From the NCBI GenBank assembly GCA_038093515.1, contig JBBPSI010000403.1:1-14725 (forward strand): DNA of 14,725 nt, in the 5' to 3' direction. Shown here in pieces: positions 1-8,689 of this stretch. This DNA is from Butyriboletus loyo. Taxonomy: Eukaryota > Basidiomycota > Agaricomycetes > Boletales > Boletaceae. How positions within the stretch are numbered: the first letter of the stretch is position 1; each line of letters begins with the position of its first letter. A program made the position numbers and the translations under genes. The notes under the pieces were generated by a model, which did not search any database, was not told the DNA's origin, and saw only the letters and a program-made list of their open reading frames with translations.

Positions 1-465
1 CGACAGCATGTATCGACTATCACACATCAATCTATACTGGCTGGTCCAAGATGCCATACCCGATGGAACATTAGAAATGACAGATTCCTTCGGCCTCCCG
101 ACGACACGACGCCACGAGGACCGTTTGGACGCATGTAGAAAGGGCAAAGGGCCCAGGCAAACACACGTGCAAACTCACCAGGTCGGGCGAGTCTTCAAAG
201 CTTCACCGACCCATAACAGAGTAAAACATAGAGCTGTAACGTCGAAATGAACGAATTCCTACCAAAACGAAAGCGCGCTGGGGGACGTAAAACCCACTCA
301 TACCGTGATGAGAGGGAACAGAGGAATAGAACGAGAGACCATTTAAACAGCTCGCCTATCGCCTACGAAATAACATAACATAGTGTATCTGTCACCGTAA
401 CGTATCAAACGGAGGGGGTTCGCGGTCATCATGCCAATGAATGAGAACAAGGTACACCAAATCGT
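1..465. other. Flank downstream of the GH3 gene, no gene seen
   Basis: This stretch lies past the stop codon of the minus-strand GH3 gene and probably holds its 3' untranslated region and terminator. The longest open frame is 80 codons on the plus strand from base 8. It has no recognisable motif and no splice partner, so I do not call it a gene. No canonical AATAAA signal was identified on the minus strand, which is common in fungi. Confidence 0.5.
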
Positions 466-2695
466 CTAGAATTCCTGAACAACACGCGCCGCTAACCAGT
501 TCCGGATCGCCTCGTCCCATACCACGAGAGGAACCTTGATTTGACCGGAGGCCACCCCGGTCACGGAGACCCTCCAGTCTCTGAACTCGCCAAACGTGCC
601 CTGTCGAAGTACACGCACGACCGGAGCGGCTACCTTCCCAGCCTGCGTCTCTCTCAGATAGTTCTCGTTGTGTCGTTCAAGGTACGCATGAAGCTCCTGA
701 GACACAGAGCTCGGTGAAGCGCCTAAGGGACGAAAGACGAGAGCGCACGTGCACGCGCGTTAGCGGCCCAGCATACAAAAAAAAAAAAGAATGACGAGGA
801 CCTACCCAACTCGCCGCGCGGTTCTACGAAAAAGCAGTAACGGGGAATGCTCTCGCGATAATCTGGGGAGACGCAAAACTCGGAGACGACTCCGAAAGAA
901 GCAGAGGTCGAGTCGAGTGCGTCCAAGAGTTCTTGCCCTGTTACGATCTCGTTGGCAAGACGTATATGAACACTGCAGAATGCGAGTTAGCTTAGCGGCT
1001 CTTGGTACGGTTCAGCCTCTTTACTCACCCTCGCCGCTGTCACGATGAGGAAGGGTGAGTGGAAGGGATCAACTGCATGACCACTGTGGACGAACCTCGA
1101 GGTAATGTATGACCGGTTGGCCATCGCGAGGATCAAAGCCAACGACCTCGATAACGTCCCCGAGACGGTATCTCCAGAATCCATCTCTCGTCGTCAACAC
1201 GACCTCATACCTTGTACCGACTTTGATGTTCCACTTGGAAAACAACGTCAGATCATCCGACTACATGGGAACGTGAAATGCGAGTACCGTTTGTTTGACA
1301 TGCTTGGATTCCTCGGGAGCATCTAGGGGTAAAAACTCTATGATGTCGTCTGATCCGACGACTTTGTACAAGCTGGCGTCCCGATGGTCATATGCGAGCG
1401 CAAGGAAGGCCTCGCTGCAGTTGATACCCAACGTTTGCAGCTCCACGTCCGGCCCAATGTAATGCCGGATCTGATTCGCGTTAACCGACCAATACCTCCG
1501 TAGATGCATCAATAACTCACTTCGGGGACAACCGTGTGGAATGGCCCGCTCGAGATGGCAATAACGACCCGCAATCCAGGCCAAATTTTGGTCAACCAGC
1601 CGGGTGACTGTGCGCTCCGGCGAATCTCGCGGAGCTCTGCTGCGCGGTCGGGACTCGAAGGCAAAAAATTCTGATCAAGAACGTGTTGAGGGATCGTTTC
1701 TCGGATGTGTCAGGAAATGTCAACTTACCAGGAATATGTCTTTGAGATCACCCACGTCGACCGAGTCCGGAATCGAGCCCGTATCAATACATTCGACAAA
1801 GATATCCCATTGCTCGTCGATGATGCGGCAAAAATCACGGAAAATGGTGCTGAACATGGTGTTGATGAGTTCGATTTTGGGTTCGTAGACGGCGAATAGC
1901 GCATGCATGAAGAGGAAGGACTTGTAGTTGGGGATGAAGGAGGCAGCCAACGGGGAAGAATGGCCTGGGACTAGGTAGAAGGGTCAGTTTAGCCAAGTAC
2001 CTGGACACGAAATCCCGCATACCCCTTAATGCACGATACAACGGATCCCTGTCGACATGCTGGGAACAGCTCAGTGCCACGAGTGAGGGCGTGCGTGGAA
2101 GACGCACCATGTTGTTGAACATTCTGATGGTGCCCGTTGACATCAGACACACCGGCATCCTCAGTTTAACGTCCCCATCCTCGCTCAGGCTGTCAACGAC
2201 TTGGGTGTGTCGGAGCGAGTAAACGATGCAGTTCATTCCCCCAAACTTGCTGGTTGTACTTGAAGCCTTCATAGTCTCTGACGTTGAAGTGGACATGTGT
2301 TCCGGATGACGATATTTCGGAAAGTATTTTGTTGTACCAGACGACGTGCCAGACGAGTGCGCAATGAACACTGGAAAGCCGGGTGACATCAGGTTTTCGA
2401 TCGAGGTCATCCTACAGGGCTTTTCGAAGAGTCGGGATACGAAGGGAAGGTAGTGCTCGTAAAGGCTGAAAGGAACATTGTCGTGAAAGGTTTCGAACGC
2501 CGCGTCGGATTCACCGCGCAGTTTGACGGCGTTTCGAAAGTCGGAGAGAGTACCGGATTCGTTAAAGAATGTAGATATGGAGTTCGTTTCGACGAGATAC
2601 GAGAGCACGGCCTGCGTGCGTTCGCGGAGACTCGTGACGAGCGACGGTGTGAGGACTGGAATTGGCGCTGGGGGGAATTCGTTGGTTGGGGACAT
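466..2695 (-). CDS. GH3-family acyl-acid amido synthetase-like protein (8 exons)
   Basis: Model, minus strand: 2695-2023, 1970-1729, 1670-1521, 1470-1288, 1233-1096, 1036-1029, 972-806, 722-466; 1818 nt, 605 aa, phase-consistent. GH3 enzymes (ANL adenylating superfamily) activate a carboxylic acid with ATP and, in plants, join it to an amino acid. Seen here: the ATP-binding loop SSGTSSGTTKYFP (about 114-126); LGINCSEAF, equivalent to the family's second adenylate motif; GFWRYRLGDV (about 434-443), the third motif; and a C-terminal domain ending GTFGEFRDW...SGQIKVP, typical of GH3. Length matches the family (about 600 aa). Introns are 50-83 nt. The 8-nt sixth exon is required: skipping it shifts the frame, including it gives YLERRGVHIRLANE. 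The start ATG has A at -3. The substrate cannot be read from sequence; 'auxin-responsive' is only an inherited plant name. No signal peptide is evident, so a cytosolic location is inferred. Confidence 0.9.
1029..1036 (-). other. 8-nt micro-exon (exon 6) of the GH3 gene
   Basis: Bases CGGCGAGG lie between an acceptor ending GTGACAG and a donor GTGAGT. The flanking introns are 59 nt (1095-1037) and 56 nt (1028-973, with a GCTAAC branch site). Inclusion joins CTC GAG to CGG CGA GGT GTT, giving LERRGVHI, and keeps frame into the C-terminal domain. Direct joining of exons 5 and 7 would frameshift. Confidence 0.8.
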
Positions 2696-2730
2696 GGTGT
2701 TGAGTGAAGTTCCATGGCTCCGATGGCGTT

Positions 2731-2738
2731 GTTATATA
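2731..2738 (-). promoter_or_regulatory. TATA-like element upstream of the GH3 start
   Basis: The minus strand reads TATATAAC, ending 36 bases before the GH3 ATG. If used as a TATA box about 30 bp from the start site, the 5' leader would be only a few bases long. An out-of-frame ATGG (minus 2715-2713) lies between it and the called start. The role is inferred from sequence and position only. Confidence 0.3.
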
Positions 2739-2933
2739 CCATAGATCAGTCCCATCAAGCTGACGGAAAGATCAACGTTTCAACTCGTAGGGGATGATGT
2801 GTGCGAGTGATCTGTCTCGATAACAACAGGCTGTGATCGTTGGCACCGCCTGACCACTGCTTGGGGCTTGCAGGGTATGATGGGCCAAGTAAATAAGTAG
2901 CCCCTTCAGGATGTCATGAGCGGAACCTTTGGT

Positions 2934-3625
2934 TTAGAATCTGAACACAGTCAGTGCTAGCTGGGGAGTTGTTCCCACGACCACGAGAAATTGACCCCTA
3001 ATCGCAAAGCTGGCGGTACTCGATCGACTCGGCAGATCCAGCGCAAGATCGAAGATAACGACCTGGACCGGTCCAGTCCAAACGAGTTCTCCGCGTTCCG
3101 TGACCAACTTCTCGGACACCCAGCTGTCATTTCACAAGTTCACAGAACGCACGGCAGGTGGCATGGAAACTTTTTACGCTTTTTGGCTCTCAAGTTCGTC
3201 CTCTCCTATCGATAAATCTCCGGCACGTGTACGCCGCGGGGTTGTAGGCTTCCACGTGTCCTTTCTCCGGTGTTCCATCATGTTCTTCGCTGGCCGAAAC
3301 GTCCAGTGGTTCAGGGTTGTCCGGCCGATCGGCACAGTGGACCACGTCCCAGGCAGCTTTCCCTCGGATGAGATCCGTGTCCATTCAATCCGTGAGTAAT
3401 TACATGTCTGTAGACCAGCGTGACGACGAAAACGAACACCAGGAACGGGGAATGCGAATGAACGCCAAAATGTCCCGAATCATACACGTCCTCAAAGTAG
3501 ATGTTGCATACAGACGCGTTTTGCGTCTGGAGAAAGAGGGATAAACATGTGGAGGGCAAGGCGTTGGTCAGGACGCCTGACCTGCCCCTAGTGGCACCTG
3601 GGTGGACCACCGAAACAAGTATCAT
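2934..3625 (-). CDS. Unrecognised small spliced gene (tentative model)
   Basis: I do not recognise this gene. The best supported part is its 3' end. Exon 3407-3178 joins exon 3123-2934 across a 54-nt intron (donor GTAAAA, acceptor ATGACAG), fusing the open frames ...GEDELESQKA and WVSEKLVTERGELVW... into about 139 residues. The first part is basic and polar (RPAKNMMEHRRKDTWKP); the last part is mildly hydrophobic (VQVVIFDLALDL, GQFLVVVGTTP). Upstream, an acceptor CTACAG at 3408 may join an exon beginning with the ATG at 3625 and ending at 3512 (donor GTATGC, 104-nt intron), giving about 178 aa. Donors GTGTAT and GTTCAT further downstream keep the same frame, so the middle is uncertain. Another ATG at 3851 could start a longer form. 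It sits between two minus-strand genes. It could also be non-coding sequence with chance open frames. Confidence 0.33.
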
Positions 3626-3872
3626 CGTACAATAACCTTAAACCGGAGTAGCTGATAGACCAACTAGCGGGTATCAAAGAAGAAAAAAACGAAACATGCG
3701 ACAATACGATAATGCAAATGTAGTGACTGACGTGAGTGTGGTTGATGATATGAAGGAACGTGCACATGTATATCGGGAGCCAGTCCTGATAAGAGAGATG
3801 AGCTTGATAACGAGTACCGAGGATGCGCACGTACCGGGTGATCGTGAGCATACATAAATGATTGTCAGGTGT

Positions 3873-4848
3873 TCAACTTGACAGACCAGCGATACGAGGA
3901 AGTGTACCGAGGTTTAGGACCCAGTCGCTGCCAGACTTTGGCTGAGTCAAGCCAAGGAAGACCGTCTGATGGCAAAGGACGTCGACCCTCTTCCATCCCA
4001 AGGAGCGCTCGACCTCTACAAGGCCGGGAACAAGTTTACAGCGGAGTCGAAAAGCCTCCTCGACTGCCCGGCGGTCGCGGACCAGCCTCTGCTCCTCAGG
4101 AGTGAGCTGTTCGTTGAAGGTCTTGTATATGGCCTCGAAGACGTCTCGACAACAGATCCCGTGGGCGTTCTTGACGTCCACCTCCCAACAGAACGGCTTG
4201 CGTTCAAATGTGATAACCATCTTGGTCATAGTGCCATTGGCCGCGGGTTTGTCCAGCTGGGCTTCGGTCAGTTTCATCCGACGACCAGGGTCCTGGAAGA
4301 CAATATCATCCACCGGAAAGGCCATATCAAAGCGAAGGAGTCGCTTCGATCGGCATGGATCAAAGGGAAGCAGCTGCCAATGCAAATTGAACGCGGGCTG
4401 TTTCATGGGCACTGCCACCAATATTGATCAGATAAGGTGTAACGGCAATGAGCGTGGGAGAAGAGGAGTGATAAGGAGGAGGGTGGTGGTGCACGGACGT
4501 CTACCTACCCAAGTGTGATCCAGGGGGCAACACGTTGGGGATGTTGTACCGAGAACAAGCTACCGTCTTCGGAGCTAGCATCTCCCCCTCGCTGTCATAC
4601 GAGTCGCGGGGCTGTGTGATCTTGGTTCCCTTGAGAATGGACTTCAGGGGCTTGGCGGGCTGTCCGGCAGTGGGATTGGCCCTGGATGATGAGGGCACCC
4701 TGGCGGGGGTCTGCGGCCGCCGCGTGTCGGCACTGGTTGCAGGACGGGAGGGGCCTGCGCACGGGTCCTCTGGGAGGGACCGCGTTCGAATCTTTGGGGT
4801 GTCCGGGACGAAACCAGGTCTGTTTGGAGAGTAGCGGGACTTGGACAT
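3873..4848 (-). CDS. DUF6699-domain protein (2 exons)
   Basis: Model, minus strand: exon 1 4848-4509, intron of 97 nt, exon 2 4411-3873; 879 nt, 292 aa, phase-consistent. Residues 1-95 are rich in Pro, Ser, Arg and Thr and probably disordered. Residues about 120-285 resemble the fungal DUF6699 domain: FDMAFPVDD, then KPAANGTMTKMVITFE, then WEVDVKNAHGICCRDVFEAI with the following helix, and a terminal FLGLTQPKSGSDWVLNL. This domain is frequent and often multicopy in Agaricomycetes and has no known biochemical role. I place the start at the ATG at 4848 (G at -3) because the open frame upstream of it contains only non-ATG codons. No signal peptide or membrane segment is seen. The family call comes from memory of its motif order and was not checked by search. 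Confidence 0.75.
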
Positions 4849-5153
4849 GACGGTCGTGATCAAATACAAAAGTGTCGTGGCAGAACGAAAGCGGGGGCGG
4901 GGTGTGCTGTGCTATAGAGAGAATGGATGCTTGAGTGCGAGTTAGCGAGGCTTACGATGCTGCATGGCATCGAGAACGATCGCACCTATATGAAAGTAAG
5001 AACCGAACCACGAGCTAGTGCGGTTGGGGTTTGACCGCAGTGGCCCGCGCAGTCGAGCTCCTGGGACCTAAAGGTACGCGAACAAGGGAGGAGAGAGAGA
5101 AAGCCGCGAGTTATAAGTGCCCCTCGAGGCAGAACACGAGGCGGCATCTGTAG

Positions 5154-5207
5154 TATATATCAAAATTGGACCCAATGGAATGCGTCCAATCATGTGCAGC
5201 ACGTGAC
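5154..5207. promoter_or_regulatory. CCAAT-box cluster with E-box
   Basis: Within about 55 bp there is TATATAT (5154-5160), an inverted CCAAT box (ATTGG, 5165-5169), two direct CCAAT boxes (5172-5176 and 5186-5190), and CACGTGAC (5200-5207), an E-box of the type bound by Cbf1/bHLH factors. CCAAT boxes are targets of the fungal HAP/CBC complex. The cluster lies about 320 bp upstream of the DUF6699 start and about 1.1 kb from NOP58, so the former is the likelier target. Function is inferred. Confidence 0.35.
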
Positions 5208-6113
5208 CTGACAGACCGCCACAGCCCAGTCAGGGTCAAAGAGCCCCTTGAGTCAATTCCATGCGCGTCTGATAGAGGCGCGGTGGAGTGGAGCACCGAG
5301 TTCTAGAAAACGGAACGCCTCTCCTTGCCCCTCGCCCCACAAAAACCCTGGAGACACCGCATACGCATGGGGTAACTCGGTGCAAGACTGCCCATGCACA
5401 TACATCCTGGTCCCCTGTTTGGCAAGTGCGAACCAGCCCGTGATACACGCGTGGCCAAAAACGCGGGCACCTTTGCCTGAGATCGCATGAGGCATACGCG
5501 CTGTTTTCTGACATGCGCTGGTATTCCCTGCATCGATCCTCGTGCTGGGGCTAAGGTCTGGATGGCTTGCCTGCAGGACGCAAAGGTGGTGTTGATGGCC
5601 GCTGGAAGTTTCTTGAAACCAACACGGCGAGGCAGGCGATATCGCGCTGTCATCGGCCGATTAGTAGATCCGTGTCAACAACACACCCTCTCTGTCTCCT
5701 TGATGAAAATATCCTATTCCGGCACAAATGGGCGACGAAGGTCATGTTCTCCATCGGCCGTTGTCTGCAAATGTCATGACCTAGAGAAACCCAAAGATAG
5801 GATACTTCCTGCCAGTGGCACAGCAAAGAGACCCGTCCTCCATGGACTTGGCCACTGGCAAGAACGACGCTCTGCCTTGGGTCCGTCCCATGTCTTGATC
5901 CAATTTGAGGGAACATGTGATGGTGCCTTCTTCTTCCATACGATGCGGGCCGCAGCCATGGGCGATTCTTCTATTCACACTGCCCTCGAGCGCTATGGCT
6001 CATTATCCGCAGCGCCATGGCGCCAACCACCAACAGCCTCTAGATACGCTGGCAAAAAAAAATTTAGTACAGCCCCACGACTTACACGCCAAGACGCAGC
6101 AGATAGACTCAAA

Positions 6114-6134
6114 CGTCCTGAAACGTTCAGGACG
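6114..6134. repeat. Perfect inverted repeat, 9-bp arms, 3-nt spacer
   Basis: The arms are CGTCCTGAA (6114-6122) and TTCAGGACG (6126-6134) around ACG, centred 195 bp upstream of the NOP58 ATG. It could be a dimeric transcription factor site or a hairpin. A second tight palindrome (TGGACC-GTC-GGTCCA, 6275-6289) lies 30 bp upstream of the ATG and contains CCGTCGG. Confidence 0.6.
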
Positions 6135-6318
6135 ATGAACACGGCAGGGTGAAGTGTGCGGAACATCGTTGCAGACTTTCCAACACACCTGGCAGCTACA
6201 GCGCCGAGTCCAGCCACGAGTTGTGTGAACAAATGCCCAAAACGGGTCTTGTGTATCATCCACCAATTTTTGACTGGACCGTCGGTCCACGTCGCACACG
6301 GCGAGCAGCGCACGCACG

Positions 6319-8379
6319 ATGGCCACACACGCGTTGTTCGAGACAGCCTCTGGCTATGCCGTCTTCGAGGTTAAACTCCATGATGTGGTCGGCTCACAAA
6401 CCAAGGCCGTCCAAGACTCGATCAACGATTTTTCAAAGTTCGCCAAGATGGTTAGCCTCATGAGCTTTTCCCCGTTCAAGAGCGCCGCTGACGCGCTTGA
6501 GAACATCAACGATATATCCGAGGGTGCGTGTGATGGTTCCATTTGTCTACCTTTTCGGGGGGCTCATGAGGGATGTACGGTTCACCAGGCATACTGAACG
6601 ATCATTTGAAATCCCTCCTCGAGCTCAACCTCTCCAAGGGCGGAAAGAAATCCTCCAAGGTCAAGCTCGCCGTCCACGATGCTCCGCTCGCCAACGCCAT
6701 CTCGGATGGTACAGGCCTCAAATGCGACGCTTCCGAGGACGCCCATGAAATCCTCCGCGGCATCCGTCAACACGCCCACAAACTCCTCAAAGGTCTCGAC
6801 GCCAGCGACCTCGTCAAAGCCCAACTCGGTCTCGGCCACTCCTTCTCCCGAGCCAAACTCAAATTCAACGTGAACCGGGTGGACAATATGATCATCCAAG
6901 CTATTGCCCTTCTCGATCAGCTCGACAAGGACGTCAACCTCTTCGCGATGCGCATTCGGGAGTGGTATGGCTATCATTTTCCAGAACTCATCAAGCTCGT
7001 GCCAGATAACTACCAATATGCGCGTCTCGCGCAGTTCATCGGGGACAAGGACACCTTGACAGAGGAAAAACTCCCCGAATTGACGACCATCATCGACGAC
7101 AACGCGGCGCTCGCACAAAACATCCTCGACGCTTCCCGAGGCTCGATGGGATCGTCCATCTCCGACATTGACATGCTCAACATCTCCGCCTTTGCAGCCC
7201 GTGTCGTCTCCATTGCCGATTACCGCAAATCCCTCGTCGCCTATCTGTCTGAAAAAATGAACCTTGTCGCACCCTCACTGACGGCACTCCTCGGAGAACG
7301 CATCGGCGCACGACTGATCAGCCACGCAGGCAGTCTGACCAACCTCAGCAAATACCCCGCCTCGACCGTTCAGATCCTCGGCGCCGAAAAGGCCCTCTTC
7401 CGAGCACTCAAGACAAAAGGCAACACGCCCAAGGTGAGCGAGACGGCCTGCACCTGACACCGACTCATTCTCACCTCATCTCACGTGACCGTAGTATGGC
7501 CTCTTGTACCACTCCTCCTTCATCGGTCGCGCCGACACGAAACACAAGGGCCGAATATCAAGGTTCTTGGCAAACAAGTGTTCGATTGCATCGCGGATAG
7601 ATTGTTACACCGGTACGTTCCGTCTCCCTTCCGTCTCTTTTTTTTCTGTCTTTTTTTGCGTTACGAACGCCAACGAATGTGTTTTATCCCCGTCTAGACA
7701 CCCCCACGCCCAAATTCGGTGAAGCCCTTCGTGCACAAGTCGAAGAGCGTCTTGCGTTTTTCGAAACGGGTATACCGCCGACCAAGAATGCAGATGCGAT
7801 TCGCCGGGTATTGGATAACCTTACGCTTGATGATGATGAAGTGGAGGAGGAGGAGGAGGAGGAGGGGGCACGGCAACGGGATGGTGATGTGGAGATGGAA
7901 GACGCCGAGCCGGTGTTACCCCTGATCGAGGCGTCGCCGCCACCAAAGAAGAGTAAACACAAGAACAAGGAGAAAAACAAGGGGAAAGAAAAGGCCAGGG
8001 AGAAGGAGAAGGAGAAAGAGGCGGACGAGGACAGGGACAAGAAGAAACAAAGGAAGCGGCGATCGAGCGAGCCGGTAGACGTTGACGGCGAGAGCGACGG
8101 AGAAGAGGACGAGGACGAGCGGCCGGCCAAGAAGATCAAGTTGTCCAAAGAGGAGAAGAAGGCGCTCAAAAAAGCCACCAAGGCGGCCAAGAAGGCGGAA
8201 AAGGCTGCCGTGGCAATAGCAGAGGTGTGTGTCGTTATTTTTGTCGTCTTTGGTGGTGTGCACGTGTATGTCCTTTTTTTGTGTTGACAACCCTCCCTTT
8301 CCGACAGGATGTCCCATTAAAGGAGAAAAAGGACAAGAAGGAGAAGAAAGAGAAGAAGGGCAAGGAAAAGAAGGCATGA
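6319..8379 (+). CDS. NOP58: Nucleolar protein Nop58 (box C/D snoRNP core), 5 exons
   Basis: Model: 6319-6523, 6589-7433, 7495-7612, 7698-8224, 8308-8379; 1767 nt, 588 aa, phase-consistent; introns of 65, 61, 85 and 83 nt. Nop58 pairs with Nop56, fibrillarin and Snu13 in box C/D snoRNPs that guide rRNA 2'-O-methylation and pre-rRNA processing in the nucleolus. Seen: an N-terminal NOP5NT domain (residues 1 to about 67, [18 protein letters not shown]); a NOSIC/coiled-coil part (about 150-210, with [20 protein letters not shown]); and the Nop RNP-binding domain (about 250-400) with [11 protein letters not shown] and [11 protein letters not shown]. The C-terminal 160 or so residues are an acidic run followed by many KKE/KEK repeats, usual for Nop56/Nop58 but long here; yeast and human proteins are just over 500 aa. 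The start has A at -3 and G at +4. All family blocks are intact. Confidence 0.96.
7843..7866 (+). repeat. GGA/GAG triplet microsatellite in NOP58 exon 4
   Basis: A run of GAG triplets encodes consecutive glutamates at the start of the charged tail ([10 protein letters not shown]). It is coding and in frame; its length could vary between strains without breaking the gene. Confidence 0.8.
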
Positions 8380-8689
8380 GCGGTGTGATGAACATCGTTT
8401 CCTGTCCTGGTATCTCTCCTGTTGTATTCTTGTTCAATGACCATTAGCTACTACATCCAACCTGTCCGTCCCATAAGTTCGTGTGCACACGCAGATCGAA
8501 TCTAACCGAGACCGAAGCCGTGAGCAATGCAGCATAACTTGAAGACGTGGGGGATTAAGATGTACAACAAGATTGTACTCTCGATGGTCGATTACATTCT
8601 CATAAGCTAGTTCAGTTGGGTATAAGTCTCCAGTATTTCAGCGTTCAGTGCTCAACGTCCCACATCGTCGATCATCCCCCCTCCAACAC
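8380..8689. other. Short tail-to-tail interval between NOP58 and the antiporter
   Basis: These 310 bases lie between the NOP58 stop codon (plus) and the antiporter stop codon (minus). Both 3' untranslated regions and terminators must fit here or overlap. No open frame of note, no strong hairpin and no AATAAA hexamer was identified. Confidence 0.6.

Larger units (their letters stand above)
4849..6318. other. Intergenic region, probable divergent promoter (DUF6699 gene / NOP58)
   Basis: No convincing gene is present. A 221-codon plus-strand frame (5487-6152) has atypical composition, no recognisable motif and no splice partner. Minus-strand frames at 5236-5653 are equally unconvincing. The region holds an A/T-rich CCAAT and E-box cluster (about 5154-5207), an inverted repeat with 10-bp arms (TGCCAGTGGC at 5810-5819, its complement at 5851-5860), an A9T3 tract at 6054-6065, and two tight palindromes (6114-6134 and 6275-6289) just before NOP58. 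A small orphan gene or a non-coding RNA cannot be excluded. Confidence 0.5.

Noticed and set aside
1234..1287. Earlier acceptor (CATGTAG) in GH3 intron 4
   Set aside because: It would make a 27-nt intron, too short to splice; the next acceptor (TTTTCCAAG) gives 54 nt with a CTGAC branch site and the same frame.
3190..3384. 64-codon minus-strand frame starting MDTDLIRGKAAWDV
   Set aside because: It has no acceptor to join it upstream; the overlapping frame links through the 54-nt intron to the next exon and is preferred.
2934..3851. STE3-type pheromone receptor suggested by a hydrophobic stretch and a YSRIEW motif
   Set aside because: The segment after the motif is polar where the seventh membrane helix should be, and the other helices are not found.
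4786..4796. GTTCGAATCTT resembling a tRNA T-loop box B
   Set aside because: It lies inside DUF6699 exon 1 and no acceptor or anticodon stem can be built around it. No tRNA was found anywhere.
5487..6152. 221-codon plus-strand open frame in the intergenic gap
   Set aside because: Composition is irregular and rich in Arg, Cys and Trp, with no motif, no splice partner and no preferred start context. It overlaps palindromes more typical of non-coding DNA. An orphan gene is not fully excluded.
7684..8437. Long minus-strand open frames opposite the NOP58 tail
   Set aside because: They are Ser/Leu/Phe-rich mirror images of the GAG/AAG-rich coding repeat, so they are antisense shadows of NOP58 exon 4.
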